Below, piece by piece: positions 41,366 to 52,759 of a DNA stretch of 64,000 nucleotides. The stretch spans positions 2,976,001-3,040,000 of the forward strand of contig CP126198.1 in NCBI GenBank assembly GCA_030272155.1, in the 5' to 3' direction. This DNA comes from Tetradesmus obliquus. Taxonomy: Eukaryota > Chlorophyta > Chlorophyceae > Sphaeropleales > Scenedesmaceae. How positions within the stretch are numbered: the stretch's first letter is position 1; each line of letters starts with the position of its first letter. The position numbers were made by a program, and so were the translations under genes. The notes beneath the pieces are model-generated. The model did not search any database, was not told the DNA's origin, and saw only the letters and a program-made list of their open reading frames with translations.

Positions 41366-44300
41366 TGCTGCTGCTGCTGCTGCTGCTGTGCTTTAGCCGA
41401 TGCTGCCTTGCTGGCATTGCTGCTGTTGCTCTGTGTTCTGCAAACCGCCAGCAGGTGTGGAGGGCATGATCTGGCTGGTCCATTCTGTACTGCTGAACAA
41501 CCAACATGCTGTGCTGCGGGAAAACCTCATGATTCTGTTATGTGTTACTACCATTGCACATTGTTGTTTCCACCTGCAGGTGGGCGCGGAGGACATGATG
41601 GCCGGGCTGTGGCAGTGGCGCTGCTGAGTGAACAGCATGCTGTACTGCTGTACTGCTGAACAACCAGTATGCTGTACTGTTGTACTGCTGCACTGCTTGC
41701 AGGTGGGTGAGGAGGACATGATGGCGGGGCTGTGGCGGCGGCGCTGCTGCCGGCAGGAGACGCGCACCGCGCTGAGCCTGCTGCAGCTGGGCATGGCGGA
41801 GAGGGCGCAGGCGCTGCTGGTGGAGCTGACCAGCCAAGTCTCATCCGGCGCGATTGTGGTGAGTGCATTGCTGCCCTCATTGCCGTGTGCACTTTGTGTT
41901 TGGGCTTGGTTGATATCAACAGCTGGGCATGGCTGAGAGGGCGCAGGCGCTGCTGGTGGAGCTGACCAGCCAAGTCTCATCCGGCGCGATCGTGGTGAGT
42001 GTGCTGCTGCCTCCACTGCCCTGTGCATTTTGTTCTGGGGCGGAGCTGATGCTACTGACAGGCTGTCTAACTTGCAGCGGCCATTGTGTTGTTCTGGGGA
42101 TCGGCTGGTGTCAGCAGCTGGGCATGGCGGAGCGCGTTCAGGCCCTGCTTGGGGAGCTGACCAGCCAAGTCTTCAACGGAGCGATTGCTGTGTTTGTGAG
42201 TAGTGCAATGTTGGCAGCAAGCATGCATGTAGCCCAGCGGTTCGCCGCAGGCCTCCACAAGCCCCAATCGTCCGCTCCCCAACCCGTGCGCAACCAACCA
42301 CACTGTTAGGTTTGCGGCCGTGTTTGCCGCAGACCTCTTCAATCTGTCGCTGTAATCTTTGTAGGACTGATCTCATGCATGCTTTTCATGTGTTTTGTTT
42401 TTCACTGCAGCCGTCTGCGCGTGGCGAGACGTCCAATGGCGAGGTGCCTCGCGGCGAGATCGTGCTGTGGGTGGAGTCCTGGGTGGGCTGCAGCAAGGCC
42501 CTCACGCAATGGGACGTGCTGGCGGACTACAGCCGTGCTGCTGACAACACGCCGCTGGCCATGGACTGCCTGTGGCGGCTGCACGACTGGGAGACACTCA
42601 GCGGCATGCTGGCCAACAACCAGGGACAGGTGGGAGCAAAGAAAAGGGCAGCTGGTCCGTTTTCTTCCAAAGGACTGCCATTGACAGCTGCATGCGCTTC
42701 TGGTCACCAGCCTTTTGCTTGCGTGCGACTGTTGGTGGTGTGTGTGGTGAGGCCTTAGCAGCCTGCTAGAGGCCGGCTTGCGCAGCTGCAGCAGCCACAC
42801 AACTGCATACATGCACAGAGCGCACAGCAATCCACCAACTGCCACTAACCTGCTGCTGCTGCTGCTGCTGCTGCCTTCGTGTGTGCAGATGGAGCCTGCC
42901 GTGTCGTCGTGCCTGCTGTCTGCGTATGCGGCGCTGCGGGAGGTCAATCAAGAGACCGCCAACACACAGATTGACAAAGGCTTCCAGTACGCACTGGCCA
43001 AGTGGTGGCAGGTGCGCGGATTTACTTTTTTCTTAAATATATGCGCCTGTGCTTGCAGATGCAGCACGATTGAGCCAAGGCCACGTAAGGATGCGGCTGC
43101 CGTTCTGCTGGTGCAGTGACATCCTGCTGCTGTTTCCCATATGATAGATTGCGGTGCACAGCTGCTAGATCTCCCTCTCATTTGTGCTGCCTGTTGCTGA
43201 CACCGGACTGCTTTATACTGCCCTTTGTTTTCTTTTTCCTGTCCCCCTGTAGCTGCCAGATACGGGCTGCGCGCCGCAGCTGGCGCTGCTGCAGGTGTTC
43301 CAGCAGCTTGTGGAGCTGCGGGAGTCGGGGCGCGTGCTGGCTGACGTGATGAACCAGCAGCAGCGCAGCGACCAGCAGTACAGCGACACCAAGGACATCC
43401 TGGAGACGTGGAGGTGAGGCGGAGAATGACGTGATGTTACATAATGTGACACAACATAAGATAAGCTAAGATAACATATGCCAACCAAGGACATCAAGGA
43501 CATCTTGGAGACTTGGAGGTGAGGGGTTACATACCCCACAGGTGTAACATAACACAGCATGACATCCCTCAACAGTTCCCAAACCAAAAACACCAAGGAT
43601 CCTAGAAACCGGGGAGGTGAGGCACAATAGACTCAACACAAGATACCTTAATGCTTACCTTAGAAGGGTGTGGTTGAGCTGTGAGGTGTGAGGGCTGTAA
43701 GATGGGAGTGGAGCCCGGTATTTTTATTGCGTTGAAAAACTTCCAAAATGTGAAATGTGAAGTGCTAATGTGTGCCCTAGGTTTGATTGCAGGGCTGGAC
43801 TGAGCCTGTTTGGTAGGTGCTGTGCTCTTGCGGGTCGTGTGTCGCTGGTTTGTGCTGTGCCATAGGAGCAGAAGCAACACCATAGGAGCAGAAGCAGGAG
43901 CTGCACATGCTAATATGAGGTTCAGCAGCCATGGTGGCCTTTCGGGGGACCACTTCTTGCCATGTGAGTACGCATTATGTTGCATTGTGCTTGTGCTTGT
44001 AATGAATGCAATTGGCAACTTTCTTTATATGTGCCTTGGAAACGACTCTCATGAGGTGTGCATGGCGTGGCTGAGTGTTGCCAGCCCTACATCATATACG
44101 CAGTTAGTGAGGGCATGTTTGCTGTTGCCGGCAGCACAGACGGCAGCTTTCTGAAAGCAGCAAATTCCAGGCCCTCGTTCTCGTTTGCTGCTGCATCCAG
44201 CAGCATATTCTCACTGGCGGCATCGACCTGCAGCCAGATGCAGTAGCAGCAGCGGTAGCGTGTTGAGGCGGTAAGGACAGCAGCAGTGTGAGCTAGAAAC

Positions 44301-47300
44301 ATGTCACAGCAAGCAGAGGCAGAGTAGCACGATGTCTCGCAGTTTTGAGGGTGTGTACAGAGAGCATGGCGCACTGGCGCAGTTACGGATGCAAGTCGAA
44401 GCCAATCTACCATGGAAGCTGAATCGACAAGAACTTGCTAGTGGGTCTATACAGGCTGCGCGCCTCAACAAACCGATTATTCTGATAATATATCTGCTTG
44501 AATAATACCATTGCTGTTTACTGCGGTAGCAGGCACACGTGCTGTGCAAGGGTGCGTCGCATGAGAACCCGTGCGATGTGAACTTGCGGCATTCCTCGCC
44601 AGCCAAGGCTCGGCAAGCCCAGCAGAGAAATCGATGTTATCATTTGAGCACGAAAAAGTTCATTACAAAAGTTTTTAGTCCAGCCGCGCAGCCTGTACAG
44701 ATCTCCCTGTGCAGAATTCGTTGTCGATTCAGCTTCCGCGTCAATTGGCTTTTCCTGGTATCCTTAACAGTAATTTCGACTACACAGCAAACACTTGTTT
44801 TGATTGGTTTGTTGGTTTAACTTATCTAACCTCTGGCAGCTTGGCCTGGAGTGCCTCCAAAATCTTAGCTGGGCCTCAGCCAGCATGAGCACACCATTGT
44901 GCCCCTTGTTCATCCTCAACTGATGACAATAACAAGTAAAAATTATGGGTGTGGCGCGGACATAAAATAACGCAGTTGGATAGCGTTGAGACATCCTGGA
45001 GACATGAAGGTGAGGCGCCACATGCCATGACACTTGGGCCACTGGCAGGACGCGGTTGGGTCACACCAACCCGTACAGCTACAAACTAACACCTGACCGT
45101 GCCTTTGCTTTCGTTGCACTGCAGGCTGCGCACGCCGAACGAGTGGGACAGCCTGGTGCACTGGCAGGACGTGCTGCTGTGGCGCAATCACATCTACAAT
45201 GTGGTGATTGGCGCCTTCAACAGCATGCAGGAGATTGCGCCGCAGCTGCACCAGATGGGCTACAGGGACAAGGCATGGAGCGTGAACAAGCTGGGACACA
45301 TCGCGTACAAGTGAGGCTGTGTACTGAATGTTTGGGTTCAGCAGGGTTCACACACACAAGCTTCAGCAGGGGCTGTATAGAGGTGCCCCGTGATGTATGT
45401 AAGGGGGTTGGTGTGATGTCTGTCAGTTGTTTTGGTTTTGTGTGTTGAGCCTGGGGCGTGAAGAAGCTGGCCCATATCACGTACAAGCCTCCTGTTATAT
45501 GTGTTTACGGCGTGTGCCCCTGATGTGTGTGAGCCAGTTCATCAGAGCTGCAATATCGTTGTGGTGCATGTCAATTTTGCGCTTTAACTAATTGGAGTCA
45601 GGTTTGACTGCACAGCTGGCAGTTGCGCCATTGCACACTTCGTTGCAGGAAACTCGACGCGAGGATGAATGTTTCCGTCCCTCCTTTCGTGCTTTACCTC
45701 CATTCTTCCACGCGCAGCCACGGCTGCCCGATCGCACATTGTAACACCACACCTTGCTGCAGAACAAGCACATCCAACCACCCTATCACACCACTGCTCT
45801 TGTCTGCCGCCCGTATTTCCCCTAATCTCAAATTCCCTCGCAGGCACGGCTGCCCCGACGTGTGCATCACTGTCATCAACAACATGTACGGCTACAACGC
45901 GATGGAGGTGCAGGAGGCATTCGTGAAGATCAAGGAGCAGGCACGGGCATACCTGGCGCTGCCGCTGGACCTGCGCGCAGGTGCGACGAAGGGCTGCATG
46001 TGTTTGGCAGCTCATTATGTTTAGGGATGTGTTGTTTGCTGTTTTTATGTTACGGTAAGTAGGTGTGTGCATGCCTTTGCTTGGCACTGCTGCTGGACCT
46101 GCGCGCAGGTCATTCGCATACTAGGCGAGGCTGCGTGGTGCTGTGCTTCACATGCTTGTGTCCATGTGTACTGCTTGCCGCTTGTTTTTTGTTTTGGGTG
46201 AGTGTGCGCACGCTCTCTTACAGCGTGTGCGAATCTCTGCACAAACCTGCCCTATGACTTTCGATTTGTTGCTGCCGCGCCGCAGGCCTCAACATGCTCA
46301 ACACCACCAACCTGGACTACTTTGCAGCGCACCACCAGGCAGAGATCTTCAGGCTGAAAGCACTGTTCATGGCAGAGCCAGGCATGGGCGACCTAGATGG
46401 GGCCAACAGCGCGCTGAGCACCGCGCTGTGCCTGTGGCGGCAGTGCCCTGACGCGTGGCTGTCGTGGGGGCAGCTGTGCGACGCACGCTTTGAGGCAGAC
46501 CCTGCGGTGCGTTTCGGGGCGTGCTGGGATAAGTGATGGAATTTACTGGGTTCATGTACATTCACAGCAACAGCCAGCTACCCTCCTGACTTGCACATGA
46601 CGTTTTTCTCTTGTTACATGGCCTGACTTCTTACTTGGTTGTTGCCTGACTTGTTTGTAATGTTTTGTGCTCTTCCTCCCGCTGCCAACGGTCCTCAACC
46701 CCCTGCAGGGTCCCGCCTCGCAGCAGCTGCTGCAGTACGCAGCGCACTGCTACGTGCAGGGCATCAAGCTGTCCACTGCGCCCCTGGCAGCAAGCGGCAT
46801 GAAGGCACGCAACGAGGAGGCGCTGCAGGCCAGCATCGACCTGCTGCCGCGGCTGCTGCACCTGCTCAGCTTCGACGACAGAGACGGTGAGCAATAGCAG
46901 CGCAGCTGAAGAGCCTCTATGTTCTGTACTGCTATTTGACAAAGATGCAGGTTGCTTGGTTTTCTTGCGTAACAGCTAGGGCATATTATTCAGCCGCCGC
47001 GGTGCAATGTCTATCATCGTCTGCGGCTGTATCCACACCGGTGTGCATCACCAATGCTTGGTCAACATGGTCAAACAGCGACCGGTCAAACCTGGTCAAA
47101 CTTGCGCCGCAGGTGTGGTGGGCGAGGAGCTGCAGAAAGCTGTTGATGAGCGCAGCCTGCCGCCCTGGATCTGGTTCATGTGGATCCCTCAGCTGCTGAC
47201 CAGCCTCACACGGCCCGAGACGCACCGGGTGAAGCCCATCCTGAAGCAGCTGGCTGAGGTGCGCGGTCAAGTCTGGTCAAACATGGTCAAAGTTTGACCG

Positions 47301-47441
47301 GCAGCGCAGCGGCAGCTGCAAAGAGGCTACGGCAGCTGCTGGTGCATGCTCAAGTTGTACAACTGCCGCTGCATCTCAAGATACAAACGACGGATTATCG
47401 CTTGACCCACTGTGCGTTCCTTGCCTGCTTTCCTGCGGCGC

Positions 47442-47472
<31 letters not shown>

Positions 47473-47882
47473 TTCTGCAGGTGCACCCCCAGTCCATCTA
47501 CTACAGCCTGCGCACCTTTGTGCTAGGCCTGCGGGAAGCAGCGCAGCGCGCGCTGCAGGAGCACAGCAAGCACCGCGCAGGGCTGGAGGCAGCCATCGCA
47601 GCAGCGCTTGAGGCGGCGGGTGGCGATGAGCAAAGTGAGCTGCTGCTGCTGCTGCTGCTGCTGCACGCCTGTGCTGGCGGCTGTGGGGTTCTGGCGGATA
47701 TAATTGTGAATTTGTGAATGGGGTGCGATGGATGTAATCCTGTGCACAGCCAGCAAGGCATGGCTGGCAAGCTTGTCACTTATGTGGCAGGGAGAAGCAC
47801 AGAAGCATACATATGTTTGGATGGCCCCCTAGGTTTAGATACAGAGGTGCAATGTTGACTGGCAGCTCATTTGTTGTGTCCC

Positions 47883-47917
<35 letters not shown>

Positions 47918-49321
47918 AGCAGACGAGGCTGTGCGCAATGCGCGTGCTGCACTGGCAGCGCTGGCACCCTCCTCAGACACCACTGCCTTTGATGGAGGCA
48001 AGGAGGTGAGCCGGCTCAATGGCGCATCCAGCACCCAGCCCCAGGCAGCACCATCGCCTTGGTCACAGAGTCAACAAATGTCATTCTTCTGCTTTGTTCT
48101 GTCCTGTAATGCGCTGCTCTGGGCTAACCTCGTGCAGGTCATGGGGCGGCGGTGCCAGGGTCAAGCACACCGCTGCATCACAAACGTGCATATGCTCGAC
48201 CGCTGCTTGCTGTATCGTACTGTTGTCAATGTGAATCCAAGTATCTTGCTCTGTTGCGCTGCGCCGCACTGTTTTGTATCCTGTGCAGGTCATGGAGCGG
48301 CTGCGCAGCCAGCACCCCGTGCTGGGCAGCACCATGGAGGGCCTGCTGGCGGAGGTGGGCTCAAAGTTTGTGCCGCGCCCACTGGAGCGGCTGCTGGCGG
48401 TGGTGACGGCGCTGCTGCACAGGTGAGACCGCAGGCAGTGCGGCGCTGCGATTGGCAATGCAGACGTACTTGCTCGTTTATTGTGCGTGTAAGCATTGCT
48501 TTGTTGCTGTCTGTGGTGGGCGTGGTTGTGTGCCCTGCCTACTGGAGCGGCTGCTGGCGGTGGTGACCGCGCTGCGGCACAGGTGAGGCGGCAACACCAT
48601 TTGAGGTGCATGCATGACGCTGCGACGCGTTTTGTGGTGTGTGTGTCTGTGCGCGTGTGCGTGAGCGTGGCCGCTGCTGGCTGTGGTGACCGCGCTGCTG
48701 CACAGGTGAGGCGGCAGGCAGTACGGCGCTGCAGGTGTTGGACAACAGCGGCGGTGCAGGTGTTAGACAGCAGCGGGCCACAGGACCCGTACGTGTTGGG
48801 GCATGTTGCTGCATTGCTGTGTGCAGGGTGTTGTATGCAACACCTGCCAACCTCTGTCAGTTTGCACCTCACCTGTCAAGCTGTGGTAGCATCTCAGTTA
48901 CTGTTCTACATGTTGTGAGTAATAAAACAACGGTGCTGCTGCCCTGCAGGTGCTACAAGCTGCCTGTCGCCAACAGCAGCGCGGTGCCGGACCACATGCG
49001 GCGCGAGATGGCTGGCGTATGCAGAGCCTGCTTTGCATCAGAGACCAGCAAGCTGCAGGCGCGCAACATGCAGGTGGGCTGCGTGTGTGGCACACAGCTT
49101 GACATGGCTGCTGCAGCAGCGTATGGCTGCCGTGTGTTGAGGCTTGCTGCAGGTCCTCAACTGCTCACAAGCCACCTGCCCTGCAACACGACATCACCGT
49201 GCTTTGCACCTTGTCCACCCTGCGTGCTGTTGCTGCTGCTGCTGCAGCCTGTGGAGCTGCGTGAGGGCTTCCTGCACGACGCCAACCCCAAGAGCCGCGG
49301 CTTCCCACCCAGCATACTAAC

Positions 49322-49353
<32 letters not shown>

Positions 49354-52300
49354 CGCAGCCTGTTGAGCTGCGCGAGGGCTTTCTGCACGACCTGAACCCC
49401 GAGAGCCGCGGCTTCCCTCACACGCTGGGCGAGCTGGCGGAGCGGCTCAAGGCGTGGCGCAACAGGCTCACCACGGAGCTGGAGGCAGCCATGCCGCACA
49501 GCCTGAGGCTGGAGGAGGAGTGCCGTGCGCTGCAGGTGCGTGCTTTTGGGTGTTGTATGCAGCACTCTGTAATGCTATGTTGCACCAACCAGCGAAAGGC
49601 GGTCATGCGTGCGCAGTGAAGGCAACGCTAGCAGGTAAGTTCTGTTTGGTTAGAGATGGTGGTGATCTTGGTGTCAACAAGTCGCAACAGGCTCACCACG
49701 GAGCTGGAGGCAGCCATGCCACACAGCCTGAGGCTGGAGGAGGAGTGCAGGGCGCTGCAGGTGCATTCTTGGTCAAGCTTGTTTGTGGATGCATGATTGG
49801 GTGTGCAGCACAATTGACGGCTCGACATGCAGTACTGCGCGCTGCATGTGCGGTTGTTGATGAGTGGGCGGCTTGTGCAGCTGTGGTGTAAGCTGCAGCC
49901 TTTGCTTCTTCCACTGCTCCTGCTCACTGTTTTGCTGGCTCGTGTGTTGTTGTTGGCACGGCATTACCAGACGCAAAACTACTGCTCAGTGAGTGGGTAA
50001 GTAGCTACCCAGGCAGCTCTGCAGCTCCTGGGTAATGCTGGCGAGGGTGTGTGTACTGCTCAGATATACTGTCCCTGCTTTCTTCACCCTTGCAGGACAT
50101 CCAGCTCTCGGAGGTGCAGCTGCCTGGGCAGTACCTTGCGGGCCTTGTTATCATACCAGAAGCTGCTGCTTGTCTCACTTCTTTTTTTGTTGCTCATCGC
50201 TTGTGCTGATTGTTTTCCTTTTACTATTTCATCAATCCCACCATTGCAGAACATCCAGCTGTCAGAGGTGGAGCTGCCAGGGCAGTACCTTGCGGGCCAC
50301 GAGGTCACGCCAAACTCCAGCAGCAATGCTCATAACTTGTCTTGCTTCTTTCTTGCTGTCCTACTGACATCCAAAACATGCACAACAGGCTGCTTTGCCT
50401 CCCTTTCACCTATTTGCCCTGCTGCTGCTGCCTCATTGTCCTGTTTGGTCTTTTCACCCTTGCAGGACATCCAGCTGTCGGAGGTGGAGCTGCCGGGGCA
50501 GTACCTTGCGGGCCACGAGGTCACGCCAAACTCCAGCAGCAATGCTCATAACTTGTCTTGCTTCTTTCTTGCTGTCCTACTGACATCCAAAACATGCACA
50601 ACAGGCTGCTTTGCCTCCCTTTCACCTATTTGCCCTGCTGCTGCTGCCTCATTGTCCTGTTTGGTCTTTTCACCCTTGCAGGACATCCAGCTGTCGGAGG
50701 TGGAGCTGCCGGGGCAGTACCTTGCGGGCCACGAGGTGACGCCAGACTCCAGCATCTACCTGGAAGCCATCTCCAGCAACGTGGCCATCGTGCGCCGCAG
50801 CGCCAGCAGCTTCAGGAGGCTGTCCCTCATCTGCAGCGACGGCATCACGCGACACATGCTGGTGCAGGTGCGCGGGGGTTTGCGTGTGTTGTGTGTTAGC
50901 TGGGTTTTTGACGGTGATTTGTTGTTGCATGCGTCTGCAGCGATGGCATCACACGCCACATGCTGGTGCAGGTGTGCGCGCCAGCCGATGTTTTGTGTGT
51001 GTTGTGCGTTGCCCAGCTTCGTGATGGTGTGGTTGTGCAAATGTCGGCGCAGCGCCAGCTGCTTGGGGCGGCTGTCCCTCATCTGCAGCGACAGCATCAC
51101 GCGCCACATGCTGGTGCAGGTGCGCTTTTTTATTTGTCCTTCCCGTAATCTCAACAAGACGCTGCACATGCTTGCGCCGGCAGTTTGCTGCCTACGAATG
51201 CATGCTGTGGCAGAGCGTGCATATGCACATGTGCTGGCGGTGCCTAACCGCGTCCCCATGCACATCACAACACCAGTGCATGATCCCGTACACAACCGCC
51301 ACAGCAAACGGGCGCATCACAAGCCTTCCTTCACACTCACTCCTGCTCCGCTCTCACCCTTTCCCACTGCGCTGCTGTCTTCCACGTTCCCTCCGCAGAC
51401 CGGCCAGAACAGCACGCAGGGCGCCGCTGACGAGCGCATGATGCAGCTGCTGCGGCTGCTTAACAGGCTGCTGGAGCGCAGCCCTGAGAGCAGGCGGCGG
51501 CTGCTGGCCTGGCACACGCCCATCATCGTGCCAGTCTGGCCGCAGGTGAGCGCCGCGGCTGTGGTTTGATGTGTGTTTTGATTGTAGGTAGAGTGCTGCT
51601 GCTGGCCTGGGCACGCCCATCATTGTGCCGGTCTGGCCGCAGGTGATTAATGTGTCATCTTGTATGTTACTTCTGTGGTGCTGAGCCATATGCATGCTTT
51701 GCCGTGTGTCACCTGGCCTTGCACACGCCCATAATCATGCCTTGATTGTTGTCAAGCCATACGCATGCCAGTTTGTCAGATTTCGACCACTGCTAGTCAG
51801 CCGCTTTGCGTCACCTGCATCATGCATATTTCCTTGCCTTGCAGGTGCGCTTGTTTGAGGAGGAGGCGATCCTATCACAACCACGCTGCTACTGTGCTGC
51901 TTGATCACTGTTAACCAGCCATATTGCGTCACCGGCATCATGTATTGCAGGTGCGCCTGTTTGAGGAGGAGGCCTCCTACTGCAGCTACGGCGAGGCGTA
52001 CGACATCAACTGCGCGCGATTCGGGCGCGAGCCTGACATGCCCATCGCGCACTTCAAGAAGCGCCTCGCAGCGCCAGATGGCAACTACGACAAGGTGCGT
52101 GTGTGTGCGACATGCAGGAAGCTTGCAGGAAACTTGCAGGAAGCTTGCAGGAAGCTTGCAGGAAGCTTGCAGGAAGCTTGCAGGAGGCTTGCAGGGAACT
52201 TTGTGGTGTAGTACAGCTGCTGGTGGCTTTGTTGGCTCCCTGTGGTATAGTTTGGTATTTTACACAACAAGCGTGAGGCTTGAGAGTATTGCAAGAAGCA

Positions 52301-52724
52301 GCTCCCTGGCGAGCTCAAGATCAGCGCAAGCATGGTGCTGCACATGTGCCGCAGAGTCCTCATCTGTACCACAGCTGCTAGCAGTAGCACATGACAAGGT
52401 GGCCATTGTTGTCCTGCAACTCTGTCACACGTGTTACGTGTGGCATGAGGCAGCCGCTGTGTTACACACCTCTCATGTAACGCTTGTTCTTTGTCATTTT
52501 GTCATTTTCAATAACGCAGGACCCTGACGGCAGCCTGCGGCTGGGTGCGTTCAACGAGATCTGCGACAAGGTGGTCAGCGAGAACATCTTCAGCCAGTAC
52601 ATCTACAAGACGCTGCCCACCTGCAACCACCTGTGGCTCTTCAAGAAGCACTTCTGCAGCCAGATGGCGCTCAGCGGTGAGGGCCTGGCAGGCAGTCATT
52701 TGTCAAGTTGCTGCTTTGTGTGTG

Positions 52725-52759
<35 letters not shown>

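Larger units (their letters stand above)
40739..49073 (+). other. TRA1: TRA1 exons 43-56: FAT domain
   Basis: Exons: 40739-40918, 41703-41858, 42411-42629, 42889-43011, 43253-43413, 45125-45310, 45844-45980, 46286-46506, 46709-46886, 47113-47258, 47481-47634, 47923-48005, 48289-48422, 48950-49073 (residues about 3959-4692). The FAT solenoid clasps the kinase-like domain in PIKKs. Landmarks: FPDETRCFDALAELYRL, EEDMMAGLWRRRC, TKDILETWRLRTPNEWDSL, LWRNHIYNVVIGAF, LPPWIWFMWIPQLLTSLTRP and MRREMAGVCRACFASE. These correspond in order to the TRRAP FAT region. Unlike the solenoid, this block has almost no low-complexity inserts. Confidence 0.9.
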
